Made by a program: the position numbers and the translations under genes
Shown: positions 26,665 to 35,177 of the stretch, piece by piece
Position numbering within the stretch: the stretch's first letter is position 1
Layout of the letters: the number at the start of each line of letters is the position of its first letter
Notes under the pieces: model-generated
Database searches by the model: none
What the model saw: the letters and a program-made list of their open reading frames with translations, nothing else
Told to the model about the DNA's origin: nothing
NCBI RefSeq assembly: GCF_021800405.1
Contig: NZ_CP084550.1
Coordinates: 2,542,001-2,606,000 of the forward strand
Source of the DNA: Arthrobacter sp. FW306-07-I
GTDB taxonomy: Bacteria; Actinomycetota; Actinomycetes; Actinomycetales; Micrococcaceae
DNA: 64,000 bases
Reading direction: 5' to 3'

Positions 26665-27219
26665 CTAGACTTCGGCGAGTTCCCCCGTTTCCAGGTCCAG
26701 CGAGGCGAGGGCACCATCACTGTCCTCGATGACGACGGCGGGCTGGCCGTGGTCTTCGGGGTGTTCGTCCTCGTGGTCCTCCAGGTCATCCGGAACCTGG
26801 TCCATTCCGGCGGCGTCGTCAGGAACCGGCGGCTGCTCCACCAGGGAGAGTGCCGGCCTGGAAGCGGTACGAATGAAGTTTGCCGATCCAAAGGTGAGAT
26901 CGTGCCCCACGGCCTCAGCATCGATGATGGTGGAGTGGTACACCCGGCCGTCCTTCTCCCAAGTGTGGATCTTCAGCTTGCCCACGACGATGACCGGTTG
27001 TCCCTTCCTGATGCTGCAGCCAAGGGTTCCAGCAAGGTTGCGGTAGCCCTGGACCGTAAACCAGTTGGTGTGTCCGTCACCCCAGGTCCTGGATGCCCGG
27101 TCAAAACGACGGGCGGTGGAGCCGAGCCGGAAGGAGGCCGTTGCCACTCCGCCTGGCGTGGTGGAACTCGTAATCTCCGTGGCCACGAAGCCCCGGATGG
27201 TGATGATCGTTTCGCTCAT
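26665..27219 (-). CDS. ssb: Single-stranded DNA-binding protein paralogue
   Basis: An OB-fold SSB of 184 residues. The OB domain covers residues about 1-115 (ITIRGFVATEI, TNWFTVQGYRNLA, GQPVIVVGKLKIHTWEKDG). The tail is acidic (DQVPDDLEDHEDEHPEDHG) but ends LDLETGELAEV, so the canonical DDDIPF-like tip that recruits repair and replication proteins is absent. It is therefore probably the secondary SsbB-type paralogue rather than the essential replicative SSB. ATG start at 27219. Its neighbour ettA is shared with M. tuberculosis Rv2477c-Rv2478c. Confidence 0.9.
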   Translation of the reverse strand: MSETIITIRGFVATEITSSTTPGGVATASFRLGSTARRFDRASRTWGDGHTNWFTVQGYRNLAGTLGCSIRKGQPVIVVGKLKIHTWEKDGRVYHSTIIDAEAVGHDLTFGSANFIRTASRPALSLVEQPPVPDDAAGMDQVPDDLEDHEDEHPEDHGQPAVVIEDSDGALASLDLETGELAEV

Positions 27220-27426
27220 GTCTACGTCCTGTCTGGATGGTGGCGCCTTTAGCAGGCATGACCAGCATCGCGCCGGACAACACCGGACGGCAGGCATGGA
27301 TATTCCTATGTGGACAACGAGCGCCGACAAGGAACGTGTGGAGGAGGGGTGGCGGCAGAATGCCGCTTCCGGCGCCCCGGGCAATGTAAACTTTTTGAGG
27401 CGCCGGCTTGCAGGTCGGAAGCCGAT

Positions 27427-27499
27427 GCCTCAGTAGCTCAGGGGATAGAGCAGCGGCCTTCTAATCCGCCGGTCGGGGGTTCGATTCCCTCCTGGGGCA
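27427..27499 (+). tRNA. tRNA-Arg(TCT)
   Basis: The acceptor stem GCCTCAG pairs with CTGGGGC. The anticodon loop CTTCTAA gives TCT. The 3' CCA is not encoded. The anticodon stem has one mismatch at its base near the loop. Confidence 0.94.
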
Positions 27500-27508
27500 C
27501 TTTGAGGA

Positions 27509-27538
27509 CAATGCCCCGGTCTTCGGACCGGGGCATTG
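27509..27538. terminator. Bidirectional terminator between tRNA-Arg and xylR
   Basis: A 13-bp perfect stem closed by a TTCG tetraloop (CAATGCCCCGGTC...), 10 bases from both the tRNA end and the xylR stop. Confidence 0.9.
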
Positions 27539-27548
27539 TGCATTCCGG

Positions 27549-28775
27549 TTAAGCGTGCAGCCGGTGCGGCGCCTCCACCAGGGAGCGGATGACGCTGCCG
27601 GCCGCACCCAGCAGGGCTCCCGACTCGCCCACGGCGGAGACAGTGACCTGCTCCGGCGCGTACTTGCCCGGCGCGTACTTCTGCACGCTGTCGAGCAACG
27701 GACCGCGCAGCCAGGGCTCAAGGACCGCGAAATGTCCACCCAGGACCGCCGACTGGATATTGACCACCCGGGCCGTTGACGCGAGCGCTATGCCCAGGCA
27801 GCGGCCCGCCTGTTTGACGGCGGACACCGCGTTGGGGTCTCCGGCCTCCAGCGCCTGCAGGAGCGCGGACATGCTGGCGGACCGTGACGCAGCGTCCGGA
27901 GCCAGGCCGGCTGCAGCGAAAATGGCGTCCTGGCCGGCGACGGTTTCCAGGCAACCGGTCCCCCCACAGGAACAGTGACTGCCGTCCGGGTCCACCACGA
28001 TGTGTCCGACTTCGCCGGCATGGCCTTCCGGGCCCGAGAACAGCTCGGACCCGATGACGATCCCGCCACCGACGCCCACTTCACCGGAAACGAACAGGAA
28101 GTCGGAGGCACCGTCCGGCCGGTACCGCAGTTCTGCCAGGGCAGCTGCGTTGGCCTCATTGAAGAGCGCCACGCCCAGGGGCGTTTCGGGCAGCAACGCA
28201 TCAAGGTCAAGGTGCACATCGACCCAGCCAAGGTTAGGGGCGGTGAGCACCCGCGCCGCAGCAGGGTCAACAAGGCCCGGAACGGCCAGCCCTCCGCCGA
28301 GGACCTCGACGCCCTGCTCCCCCGCCGCGCTCCGTACCCGGGCGGCCAGGACTGTAAGCGCCGCCAGTACCGGGGCGTCCGGGCTGTTGCGGTTGTCCCG
28401 CTCCTTCACCTCCCGGATCAGGACACTGCCGGCCAGGTCAACCACGGCCGCAGAGATGTAGTCCACGTTAATTTCCATCCCCATGACAGCGCGGCCCGGG
28501 TTAAGCTCCAGTCCGACGCCCGGCCGGCCGCGCCCCTGCGGGTTCAGGCCTACTTCCCGGATGATGCCGGCGTCCAGGAGGTCCAGCACCAGGCTGGACA
28601 CCGACGCTTTGGTCAGCCCGGTGGCGCCCGCGATCTGTGCGCGGCTGGGGCAGGTGCCGCGTGGGAATTCCGCGATTGCACCCAGGACCAGGGCAAGGTT
28701 GTTGCGCCGGACGTCCCCCACACTGCCGGGGGCTGCGCCTCCCGGCCCCGCCACTGCAGGCACCGGCATCACCAT
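27549..28775 (-). CDS. xylR: ROK-family transcriptional repressor of xylose genes
   Basis: A 408-residue ROK repressor. The N-terminal winged HTH (residues about 20-80, SRAQIAGATGLTKASVSSLV) is followed by an ASKHA sugar-kinase-like domain with the ROK signature GHAGEVGHIVVDP and the zinc-binding motif HCSCGGTGCLE. Its divergent position next to xylA and the operator in between identify it as XylR (inference from context). I use ATG 28775, seven bases after GAGGAG; GTG 28778 is an alternative. Confidence 0.9.
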   Translation of the reverse strand: MVMPVPAVAGPGGAAPGSVGDVRRNNLALVLGAIAEFPRGTCPSRAQIAGATGLTKASVSSLVLDLLDAGIIREVGLNPQGRGRPGVGLELNPGRAVMGMEINVDYISAAVVDLAGSVLIREVKERDNRNSPDAPVLAALTVLAARVRSAAGEQGVEVLGGGLAVPGLVDPAAARVLTAPNLGWVDVHLDLDALLPETPLGVALFNEANAAALAELRYRPDGASDFLFVSGEVGVGGGIVIGSELFSGPEGHAGEVGHIVVDPDGSHCSCGGTGCLETVAGQDAIFAAAGLAPDAASRSASMSALLQALEAGDPNAVSAVKQAGRCLGIALASTARVVNIQSAVLGGHFAVLEPWLRGPLLDSVQKYAPGKYAPEQVTVSAVGESGALLGAAGSVIRSLVEAPHRLHA

Positions 28776-28834
28776 CACAAAGCTCCTCGGTCTATGGCTC
28801 CGTTAATTTTTCCGGCTGTCGCAAGCTGGACCTC

Positions 28835-28864
28835 TTGACCCCACCCTACGTCGGCTCATATAGT
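28835..28864 (+). promoter_or_regulatory. xylA promoter
   Basis: TTGACC (28835-28840) and TATAGT (28859-28864) are separated by 18 bases, a good match to a housekeeping promoter. The -10 element overlaps the left arm of the operator. Confidence 0.75.
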
Positions 28865-28879
28865 TCAGGCAATGAACTA
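28861..28879. promoter_or_regulatory. XylR operator
   Basis: TAGTTCAGGCAATGAACTA is a perfect 7-bp inverted repeat with a 5-base spacer. It overlaps the xylA -10 box and start site. It resembles Firmicute XylR boxes (AGTTT-N-AAACT with a GGCAA-like centre). Repression by XylR in the absence of xylose is the obvious reading. Confidence 0.82.
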
Positions 28880-28922
28880 ATGCTTCGCAATCCCGCGGAG
28901 CGCTCGATCGCAAGGACGCATC

Positions 28923-30110
28923 ATGACTCTTTCCCCCACCCCCGCCGACAAGTTCACTTTTGGCCTCTGGACGGTCGGCTGGACCGGCGCCGACCCGTTC
29001 GGCGTCGCCACCCGCTCGGCGCTGGACCCCGTCGAAGCCGTTCACCGCCTGGCCGAACTTGGCGCGTACGGCATCACCTTCCATGACAATGACCTCGTCC
29101 CGTTTGGTGCCTCCGCTTCCGAGCGGGAGCTGATCCTGAAGAACTTCCGCGCAGCCCTTTCCGAGACCGGGCTGAAGGTTCCGATGGTTACCACCAACCT
29201 GTTCAGCCACCCCGTTTTCAAGGACGGCGGCTTCACCTCCAACGACCGTTCCATCCGGCGCTTCGCCCTGTCCAAGGTGCTGCGCAACATCGACCTCGCC
29301 GCCGAACTCGGCGCCGAAACATTCGTCATGTGGGGCGGCCGCGAAGGCAGCGAATACGACGGATCCAAGGACCTCGCCGCAGCCCTGGACCGGATGAAGG
29401 AAGGCGTGGACACCGCCGCAGGCTACATCAAGGAGAAGGGCTACAACCTCCGCATCGCCCTCGAACCCAAGCCGAACGAACCGCGCGGCGACATCTTCCT
29501 GCCCACCGTGGGCCACGGCCTGGCCTTCATCGCCCAGCTGGAACACGGCGACATCGTGGGCCTGAACCCCGAGACCGGACACGAGCAGATGGCGGGGCTG
29601 AACTTCACCCACGGCATCGCCCAGGCACTGTGGGCCGGCAAGCTCTTCCACATCGACCTCAACGGCCAGCGCGGGATCAAGTACGACCAGGACCTGGTCT
29701 TCGGCCACGGCGACCTCACCAGCGCCTTCTTCACCGTGGACCTGCTGGAGAACGGCTTCCCGAACGGCGGCCCGAAGTACGACGGCCCGCGCCACTTCGA
29801 CTACAAGCCCTCCCGCACCGACGGCTACGACGGCGTGTGGGAATCCGCCAAGGCCAACATGGCAATGTACCTCCTGCTCAAGGAACGGGCCCTGGCCTTC
29901 CGCGCAGACCCGCAGGTGCAGGAAGCCCTCAAGACCTCCGGCGTCTTCGAACTCGGCGAAAGCACCCTCGCCGCCGGTGAGAGCACCGCGGACCTGCTCG
30001 CTGACGCCGCAGCGTTTGAGGACTTCGACGCCGACAAGGCCGCCGAGCGCTCCTTCGCGTTCGTCCGGCTCAACCAGTTGGCCATCGAGCACCTCCTGGG
30101 CGCCCACTAG
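28923..30110 (+). CDS. xylA: Xylose isomerase
   Basis: Converts D-xylose to D-xylulose, 395 residues, in the actinobacterial (class I, about 390 residues) size range. Metal-site and active-site segments visible are [11 protein letters not shown] (active His), [21 protein letters not shown] and [15 protein letters not shown]. It is the first gene of xylAB, under the XylR operator. Confidence 0.97.
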   Translation: MTLSPTPADKFTFGLWTVGWTGADPFGVATRSALDPVEAVHRLAELGAYGITFHDNDLVPFGASASERELILKNFRAALSETGLKVPMVTTNLFSHPVFKDGGFTSNDRSIRRFALSKVLRNIDLAAELGAETFVMWGGREGSEYDGSKDLAAALDRMKEGVDTAAGYIKEKGYNLRIALEPKPNEPRGDIFLPTVGHGLAFIAQLEHGDIVGLNPETGHEQMAGLNFTHGIAQALWAGKLFHIDLNGQRGIKYDQDLVFGHGDLTSAFFTVDLLENGFPNGGPKYDGPRHFDYKPSRTDGYDGVWESAKANMAMYLLLKERALAFRADPQVQEALKTSGVFELGESTLAAGESTADLLADAAAFEDFDADKAAERSFAFVRLNQLAIEHLLGAH

Positions 30111-30122
30111 CCACCCGATACC

Positions 30123-30165
30123 CGCTGCGGGGCCTGGGAGACATAACCTCCAGGCCCCGCAGCGT
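30123..30165 (+). terminator. Intercistronic hairpin between xylA and xylB
   Basis: CGCTGCGGGGCCTGG pairs with CCAGGCCCCGCAGCG across a short loop, 13 bases after the xylA stop, followed by TTTCC. It may cause partial termination or stabilise the xylA message. Confidence 0.7.
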
Positions 30166-30168
30166 TTC

Positions 30169-30211
30169 CATTCCTGCACTGAGACATTCCTGCACTCAGA
30201 CATTCCTGCAC
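30169..30211. repeat. Three tandem 16-bp repeats in the xylB leader
   Basis: CATTCCTGCAC occurs at 30169, 30185 and 30201 with an exact period of 16 bases; the intervening bases are nearly the same (TGAGA, TCAGA). It lies between the intercistronic hairpin and the xylB start. Confidence 0.9.
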
Positions 30212-30226
30212 AAAGAAAAGAACCCC

Positions 30227-31651
30227 ATGCCGCTCGTAGCCGGAGTCGACAGCTCCACCCAGTCCTGCAAGGTAGTCATCCGCGACGCGGACACCGGAGC
30301 GCTGGTCCGCCAGGGCCGCGCTGCCCACCCCGAAGGCACCGAGGTCAACCCCGACCACTGGTGGACGGCCCTGCAAAAAGCCATTGCCGACGCCGGCGGG
30401 CTCGACGACGTCAGCGCCGTCTCCATCGGCGGCCAGCAGCACGGCATGATCTGCCTGGACGGCGACGGTGCGGTGATCCGTCCGGCGCTGCTCTGGAACG
30501 ACACCCGCAGCGCAGGCGCAGCGGCGGAACTTATCGAAAGTGCCGGCGGCGGCGATCCCGCCGCCGGAGCGCAGTACTGGGCCAACGCCACCGGTACCGT
30601 CCCGGTGGCATCCCTGACCGTGACCAAGCTGCGCTGGCTGGCAGCCCACGAGCCGGACAACGCCGCAAAGGTGGCCGCCGTCTGCCTTCCGCACGACTGG
30701 CTCACGTGGCGGCTCGCCGGCTACGGCCCCGGCAGCGGAGAAGAGGGATTGGCCGCCCTGGCCACCGACCGCTCCGACGCCTCAGGCACCGGGTACTACT
30801 CGACGGCCGAGGGCAAATACCTTCCTGACGTCCTCACCGCCTCCCTTGGGCACGTGCCCGTCCTCCCCAGGGTCCTTGGGCCTTTGGAAGCGGCGGGAAA
30901 GACGACGGCAGGCGCTCTCCTGGCTGCCGGCGCCGGGGACAACGCGGCCGCGGCCCTTGGCGCGGGGGCGGGGCTGGGCGACGTGGTGGTGTCGCTGGGC
31001 ACCTCCGGCACAGTGTTTGCGGTTTCGGATAAGCCGGCGGCAGACCCCTCGGGACTGGTGGCAGGGTTCGCCGCCGCTGACGGCCACTACCTGCCGCTGG
31101 TATGCACGTTGAATGCCACACGCATCTTCGATGCCACGGCCGCGCTGCTGTATGTGGACCTGCCGGAGTTCAACCGGCTTGCCCTGTCCGCTGGGCCCGG
31201 CGCCGGAGGCCTCACCCTGGTCCCCTACTTCGATGGGGAGCGGACGCCCAACCTGCCCGACGCCACAGGTTCCCTTCATGGAATCACCCGGGCCAACTAC
31301 ACCCCCGCCAACCTGGCGCGCGCCGCCGTCGAAGGCGTGGTTTGCTCCCTGGCCGACGGTTTGGCGGCCCTGCAGGCGCAAGGCGTGCAGCCAAAGCGGA
31401 TCCTGCTGGTGGGCGGGGGCGCCCAGTCGGTTGCCGTGCAGGAAGTCGCCGCAGGCCTTTTGGGAACGGCCGTCACCGTCCCCCAGCCGGGTGAATACGT
31501 TGCCGACGGCGCCGCACGGCAGGCAGCCGCGGCACTCACCGGACAGTTCCCCGCTTGGGCGGCAGACGCCGTCGACCTTCCACACGGAACGGACGACGCC
31601 GGCGTGCTGGCGAGGTACCGCAGGTTCGCCTCGCTGTACGCCCAGGGCTAG
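30227..31651 (+). CDS. xylB: Xylulokinase
   Basis: FGGY-family kinase of 474 residues that phosphorylates D-xylulose to xylulose 5-phosphate, feeding the pentose phosphate pathway. The N-terminal phosphate loop is [12 protein letters not shown]. The xylulose-binding QQHGM (residues about 68-72), the adenosine/phosphate loop [10 protein letters not shown] and the C-terminal LLVGGGAQS are present. The ribosome site is weak (AAAG), and the unusual leader carries a hairpin and repeats. Confidence 0.95.
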   Translation: MPLVAGVDSSTQSCKVVIRDADTGALVRQGRAAHPEGTEVNPDHWWTALQKAIADAGGLDDVSAVSIGGQQHGMICLDGDGAVIRPALLWNDTRSAGAAAELIESAGGGDPAAGAQYWANATGTVPVASLTVTKLRWLAAHEPDNAAKVAAVCLPHDWLTWRLAGYGPGSGEEGLAALATDRSDASGTGYYSTAEGKYLPDVLTASLGHVPVLPRVLGPLEAAGKTTAGALLAAGAGDNAAAALGAGAGLGDVVVSLGTSGTVFAVSDKPAADPSGLVAGFAAADGHYLPLVCTLNATRIFDATAALLYVDLPEFNRLALSAGPGAGGLTLVPYFDGERTPNLPDATGSLHGITRANYTPANLARAAVEGVVCSLADGLAALQAQGVQPKRILLVGGGAQSVAVQEVAAGLLGTAVTVPQPGEYVADGAARQAAAALTGQFPAWAADAVDLPHGTDDAGVLARYRRFASLYAQG

Positions 31652-31685
31652 CAGCAAGGGCGGGCAGCGGGGAACGGGCAGGAAA

Positions 31686-31731
31686 AAGGACCCGGGCCAG
31701 CGGTGGGAAACCACCGCTGGCCCGGGTCCTT
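31686..31731. terminator. Bidirectional terminator between xylB and the sugar cassette
   Basis: A 21-bp perfect stem (31686-31706 with 31711-31731) capped by a GAAA tetraloop. It lies 34 bases after xylB and 58 bases beyond the stop of the convergent isomerase gene. Confidence 0.92.
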
Positions 31732-31789
31732 CCATGTGGGGCGCAGGCTCCTGCCGTGACGTAGCAGGAGCCCGCGGTCTGGTATCAGG

Positions 31790-32629
31790 TCAGGCGTACG
31801 GGAGGACAAGCTCCGCGTACCGCTCCTTGACCGTGGCCAGGACAATGTTGCCGTCCGTGTCCCAGATCTCCTGATTGAAAATTTCCACCTCAATGTCGCC
31901 GGTGTACCCGGCGTCACGCACCCAGGTGCCAATGGTGGCAAAGTCCACCACGCCGTCGCCCATGTACCCGCGGGACAGCAGCGGGTCTGCGGCGATGGGC
32001 ATGTTGAAGTCACACACCTGGTAGGAGGCGATCCGGTTCTCACGTCCGGCACGCTCAATCTGCGTCTTAAGTTCCGGGTCCCACCACACATGGAAGGTGT
32101 CGACGGCGACACCCACCGTCCCGGCATCGAACGGCGCCGCGAGGTCCAAGGCTTGGCCCAGGGTGGAGATGAGCGCCCGGTCAGCGGCGTACATCGGATG
32201 CAGCGGCTCCAGCACCAGGCGGACGCCGTTCTCTTCCGCGAAGGGGACCAGGTCCGCGAGCCGGTCTGCCACGCGCTGCCGGGCCGCCACCACGTCCTTC
32301 TCCCCCGGCGCCAGGCCACCGACCACCAGGAACAGCTCCCTGGTGTCCAGGGCCACGGCCTCGAGGATGGCGGCGCGGTTGTCGGCGAGCGCTGCCGCCT
32401 GCCCCTCGGCGTCGGCGGCGGTAAGGAACCCGCCACGGCACAGGGACGAGACGCGGAGGCCGGCGTCCTTGATCAGGCGTGCCGCTTTGTCCAGCCCGGC
32501 TTCCTCGACGCGGTCGCGCCAGGGGCCGATGGCCGGGATGCCGGCCTTGACGCAGCCCTCGACGACCTGGGCGAGCGTCCACTTCTTGGTGGTGGCGCTG
32601 TTGATGGAGAGGCGCGAAAAGTCGCTCAT
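31790..32629 (-). CDS. Sugar phosphate isomerase/epimerase (AP endonuclease 2-like TIM barrel)
   Basis: A 279-residue TIM-barrel protein of the xylose-isomerase-like superfamily. Likely metal ligands lie in VLEPLHPMY (Glu), VDTFHVWWDP (Asp, His), CDFNMP and VEIFNQEIW (Glu). The family includes epimerases, isomerases and sugar dehydratases; the substrate is not evident. I choose ATG 32629, which overlaps the DUF993 stop (ATGA), rather than upstream in-frame starts inside DUF993. It is the third gene of a tightly packed operon. Confidence 0.88.
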   Translation of the reverse strand: MSDFSRLSINSATTKKWTLAQVVEGCVKAGIPAIGPWRDRVEEAGLDKAARLIKDAGLRVSSLCRGGFLTAADAEGQAAALADNRAAILEAVALDTRELFLVVGGLAPGEKDVVAARQRVADRLADLVPFAEENGVRLVLEPLHPMYAADRALISTLGQALDLAAPFDAGTVGVAVDTFHVWWDPELKTQIERAGRENRIASYQVCDFNMPIAADPLLSRGYMGDGVVDFATIGTWVRDAGYTGDIEVEIFNQEIWDTDGNIVLATVKERYAELVLPYA

Positions 32630-33840
32630 ACGCCCACCCCGTTGATCCGCAGGTAGTCCGACATCCGGAAGGCTGCCAGTGCCGGGTCCTTCAGCAGGCC
32701 GGCCTGGTCGGCCAGTTCGAAGGTCCTGGACAGGTGGCACACCGAGCGCCCGGAATGCAGTCCGCCCACCATCTGGAAGCCGGGCTGCTTGCCGTTGAGC
32801 CAGGACATGAACGCTATGCCGGTCTTGTAGTAGAACGTGGGGGCGCTGAAGATGTGCTTGCCCAAGTCGCGGGTGGAGTCCAGGATTTCGCGTGCCTTGG
32901 CGGCGTTTCCGGCCTCGTAGTTCTGCAGGGCCACCGAGGCGGCCGGGTAGATGGCGGCAAAGATGCCGAGCAGGGCGTCGGAGTGGTGGGTTCCGTCACC
33001 GTCAATCAGTTCGGGGTAGTTAAAGTCGTCGCCGGTGTAGAGGCGGACGCCTTCGGGCAGGGCTGCGCGCAGGCCAACCTCGTGGCTGGCGTCGAGCAGC
33101 GAGACCTTGAGGCCGTCCACCTTGTCCGCGTTGTCCCGGATCAGGCCCAGGAAGGTTTCGGTGGCGGCAGCGACGTCGTCGGAACCCCAATATCCTGCGA
33201 GGGCGGGGTCGAACATGGTGCCCAGCCAGTGCAGGATGACCGGCTGGTCCACTTCCTGCAGCAGCGTGGAGTAGACGCTGAGGTAGTCCTCCGGGCCGCT
33301 GGCCACCTTTGCCAGGGCCCGGGATGCCATGAGGATGACCTTGGGTCCGGCCTCGGTGATGACGGCGATCTGTTCACGGTAGGCCTCCAGGACTGCCTTG
33401 ATCCCGGCCTCACCGGAGGGCAGGGAGTCGATGTCCAGCTGGTCGGTGCCGGCCCCGCAGGACACGAGGTCCCGGACGGACTTGCCAGCCGTTGCGGCGT
33501 TGTTCGCCGTGACGACCGAGGCTGCCTCGACGCCGGTGCGCTTGATGAGCTGCTGCGTGGCGGCCCAGTCAAGGCCCATGCCGCGCTGGGCGGTGTCCAT
33601 GGCATCGGCAACGCCCAGGCCGTAGGACCACAACTCGTGCCGGTAGGCCATGGTGGCGTCCCAGTCGAGGCGCGCGGGGGCGCCCGGGGTGTTGTCGGCG
33701 AGGACCTCGGGAATGACGTGGGCGGCCGCGTAGGCACGGCGTGCCGTCAGGGGGGCTGTGGGCCGGGCCCAGGCACTGCCGCCCTGCAGGCGGTACTCCC
33801 TGGTGCCGCCGTCATCGGAGGGAAGAATGAGTGAAGTCAT
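32626..33840 (-). CDS. DUF993 family protein (dihydrodipicolinate synthase-like TIM barrel)
   Basis: A 404-residue DUF993 protein, distantly related to the DapA/N-acetylneuraminate lyase aldolases. The segment DGLKVSLLD (Lys245) sits where DapA-type enzymes carry the Schiff-base lysine, and SVYSTLLQE may hold the partner Tyr, so a retro-aldol or lyase step is plausible (inference). No function is established for the family to my knowledge. Its stop overlaps the downstream isomerase start (ATGA), and its start overlaps the dehydrogenase stop (TAATG). Confidence 0.85.
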   Translation of the reverse strand: MTSLILPSDDGGTREYRLQGGSAWARPTAPLTARRAYAAAHVIPEVLADNTPGAPARLDWDATMAYRHELWSYGLGVADAMDTAQRGMGLDWAATQQLIKRTGVEAASVVTANNAATAGKSVRDLVSCGAGTDQLDIDSLPSGEAGIKAVLEAYREQIAVITEAGPKVILMASRALAKVASGPEDYLSVYSTLLQEVDQPVILHWLGTMFDPALAGYWGSDDVAAATETFLGLIRDNADKVDGLKVSLLDASHEVGLRAALPEGVRLYTGDDFNYPELIDGDGTHHSDALLGIFAAIYPAASVALQNYEAGNAAKAREILDSTRDLGKHIFSAPTFYYKTGIAFMSWLNGKQPGFQMVGGLHSGRSVCHLSRTFELADQAGLLKDPALAAFRMSDYLRINGVGV

Positions 33841-35009
33841 TAGAGGGTGATCTCCGGGATGTCGATGGTGCGGCGTTCGTCGCTGGAGCGCAGGCCAAGC
33901 TCGGCCAACTGGACGCCGCGCGCTGCGGACAGCAGGCCGAAGCGGTGCTCGCGGCCGGCAACCACATCGCGCAGGAACTCTTCCCACTGCAGCTTGAAGC
34001 CGTTGTCCAGCTCGGCGTTGGCGGGAACTTCCTGCCACTGGTCACGGAAAGACTCGGTGACGGGGAGGTCCGGGTTCCAGACGGGCTTGGGGGTGTGTGC
34101 GCGCTGCTGGGCGACGCACTTGTTCAGGCCCGCAACCGCGGAGCCGTGGGTGCCGTCCACCTGGAATTCCACCAGTTCGTCGCGGTAGACGCGCACGGCC
34201 CAGGAGGAGTTGATCTGGCCGATGACCTCGTCGCCGCCCGGGGTCTCAAGCTCGAAAATGCCGTAGGAGGCATCGTCCGCGGTGGCCTTGTATTCCTTGC
34301 CGGTCTCGTCCCAGCGGGTGGGGATGTGGGTAGCGGTTTTGGCGTTGACGCTCTTGACCTGGCCGATGATGCCTTCCAGGACATAGTTCCAGTGGCAGAA
34401 CATGTCCGTGGTCATTCCGCCGCCGTCTTCCTTTCGGTAGTTCCAGGACGGACGCTGGGCCGCCTGGATGTCACCTTCGAAGACCCAGTAGCCGAACTCG
34501 CCACGGATGGAGAGGATGCGGCCGAAGAAGCCCTCGTCCACCAGGCGGCGGAGCTTGACCAGGCCGGGCAGGTAGAGCTTGTCGTGGACAACGCCGGCGG
34601 TGACGCCTGCTTCCTTGCCGATGCGGGCCAGCTCGATGGCCTCTTCCAGGGTTTCGGCGGTGGGCTTTTCGGTGAAGATGTGCTTGCCGGCCTGCATGGC
34701 CTTCTTCAGGGTGGCGGCGCGGAGGCTGGTCATGGAGGCGTCGAAGATGACGTCAACGGTGGGGTCGTTGATGACCGAGTCGAGGTCGGTGGTCCATTCG
34801 GCGACCTTGTGCTTTTCCGCAAGTTCGCGGATCTTGGCCTCGTTGCGGCCCACCAGGATGGGTTCCACCTGGACCCTGGTGCCGTCCTCGAGGGTGAAGC
34901 CGCCGGCGTCGCGGATCGGGAGGATGGAACGCAGCAGGTGCTGGCGGTAACCCATCCGGCCGGTGATGCCGTTCATGGCGATGCGGATCGTTTTCGTTAC
35001 GAAACCCAT
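33840..35009 (-). CDS. Gfo/Idh/MocA family oxidoreductase
   Basis: NAD(P)-dependent sugar dehydrogenase-like protein of 389 residues. The N-terminal Rossmann domain starts IRIAMNGITGRMG (GxxGxxG). The conserved EKP motif is at residues 114-116. The C-terminal domain has GGGMTTDMFCHW, typical of Gfo members acting on sugars or cyclitols. ATG at 35009 with GGAGG just upstream is the clear start. It is the first gene of the three-gene operon, behind two LacI-like boxes. Confidence 0.9.
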   Translation of the reverse strand: MGFVTKTIRIAMNGITGRMGYRQHLLRSILPIRDAGGFTLEDGTRVQVEPILVGRNEAKIRELAEKHKVAEWTTDLDSVINDPTVDVIFDASMTSLRAATLKKAMQAGKHIFTEKPTAETLEEAIELARIGKEAGVTAGVVHDKLYLPGLVKLRRLVDEGFFGRILSIRGEFGYWVFEGDIQAAQRPSWNYRKEDGGGMTTDMFCHWNYVLEGIIGQVKSVNAKTATHIPTRWDETGKEYKATADDASYGIFELETPGGDEVIGQINSSWAVRVYRDELVEFQVDGTHGSAVAGLNKCVAQQRAHTPKPVWNPDLPVTESFRDQWQEVPANAELDNGFKLQWEEFLRDVVAGREHRFGLLSAARGVQLAELGLRSSDERRTIDIPEITL

Positions 35010-35049
35010 GTGTCCTCCACGGTGAGTGAGCGATGTACTGAAGCTGACT

Positions 35050-35065
35050 GGGAAAGCGCGTTCCC
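35050..35065. promoter_or_regulatory. LacI-type operator, proximal to the dehydrogenase gene
   Basis: GGGAAAGCGCGTTCCC is an almost perfect palindrome with the central CG typical of LacI-family sites. It lies about 10 bases downstream of a candidate -10 (CATCAT at 35075-35080 on the minus strand). Confidence 0.72.
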
Positions 35066-35074
35066 GCTGCTTCA

Positions 35075-35103
35075 ATGATGCACGGCGCGGTTCCTATTGG
35101 CAA
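35075..35103 (-). promoter_or_regulatory. Putative promoter of the DUF993 operon
   Basis: On the minus strand TTGCCA (35103-35098) and CATCAT (35080-35075) are separated by 17 bases. The -35 hexamer overlaps the distal LacI-type box. Confidence 0.5.
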
Positions 35104-35112
35104 GCGCTTTCC
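35099..35112. promoter_or_regulatory. LacI-type operator, distal
   Basis: GGCAAGCGCTTTCC has a perfect AAGCGCTT core. It is centred 48 bases from the first box and located between the divergent dehydrogenase and lacI-type genes, so it can control both. Confidence 0.72.
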
Positions 35113-35177
35113 GGAAGTAGTTTGAACTGCCATAATGTGCTTAGCCTTTGAGCCCCGAACGACGACCAGGAGATGCA

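Noticed and set aside
30169..30211. CRISPR-like array
   Set aside because: Only three copies of a 16-bp unit with 5-base intervals and no cas genes. It is a tandem repeat, not a CRISPR.
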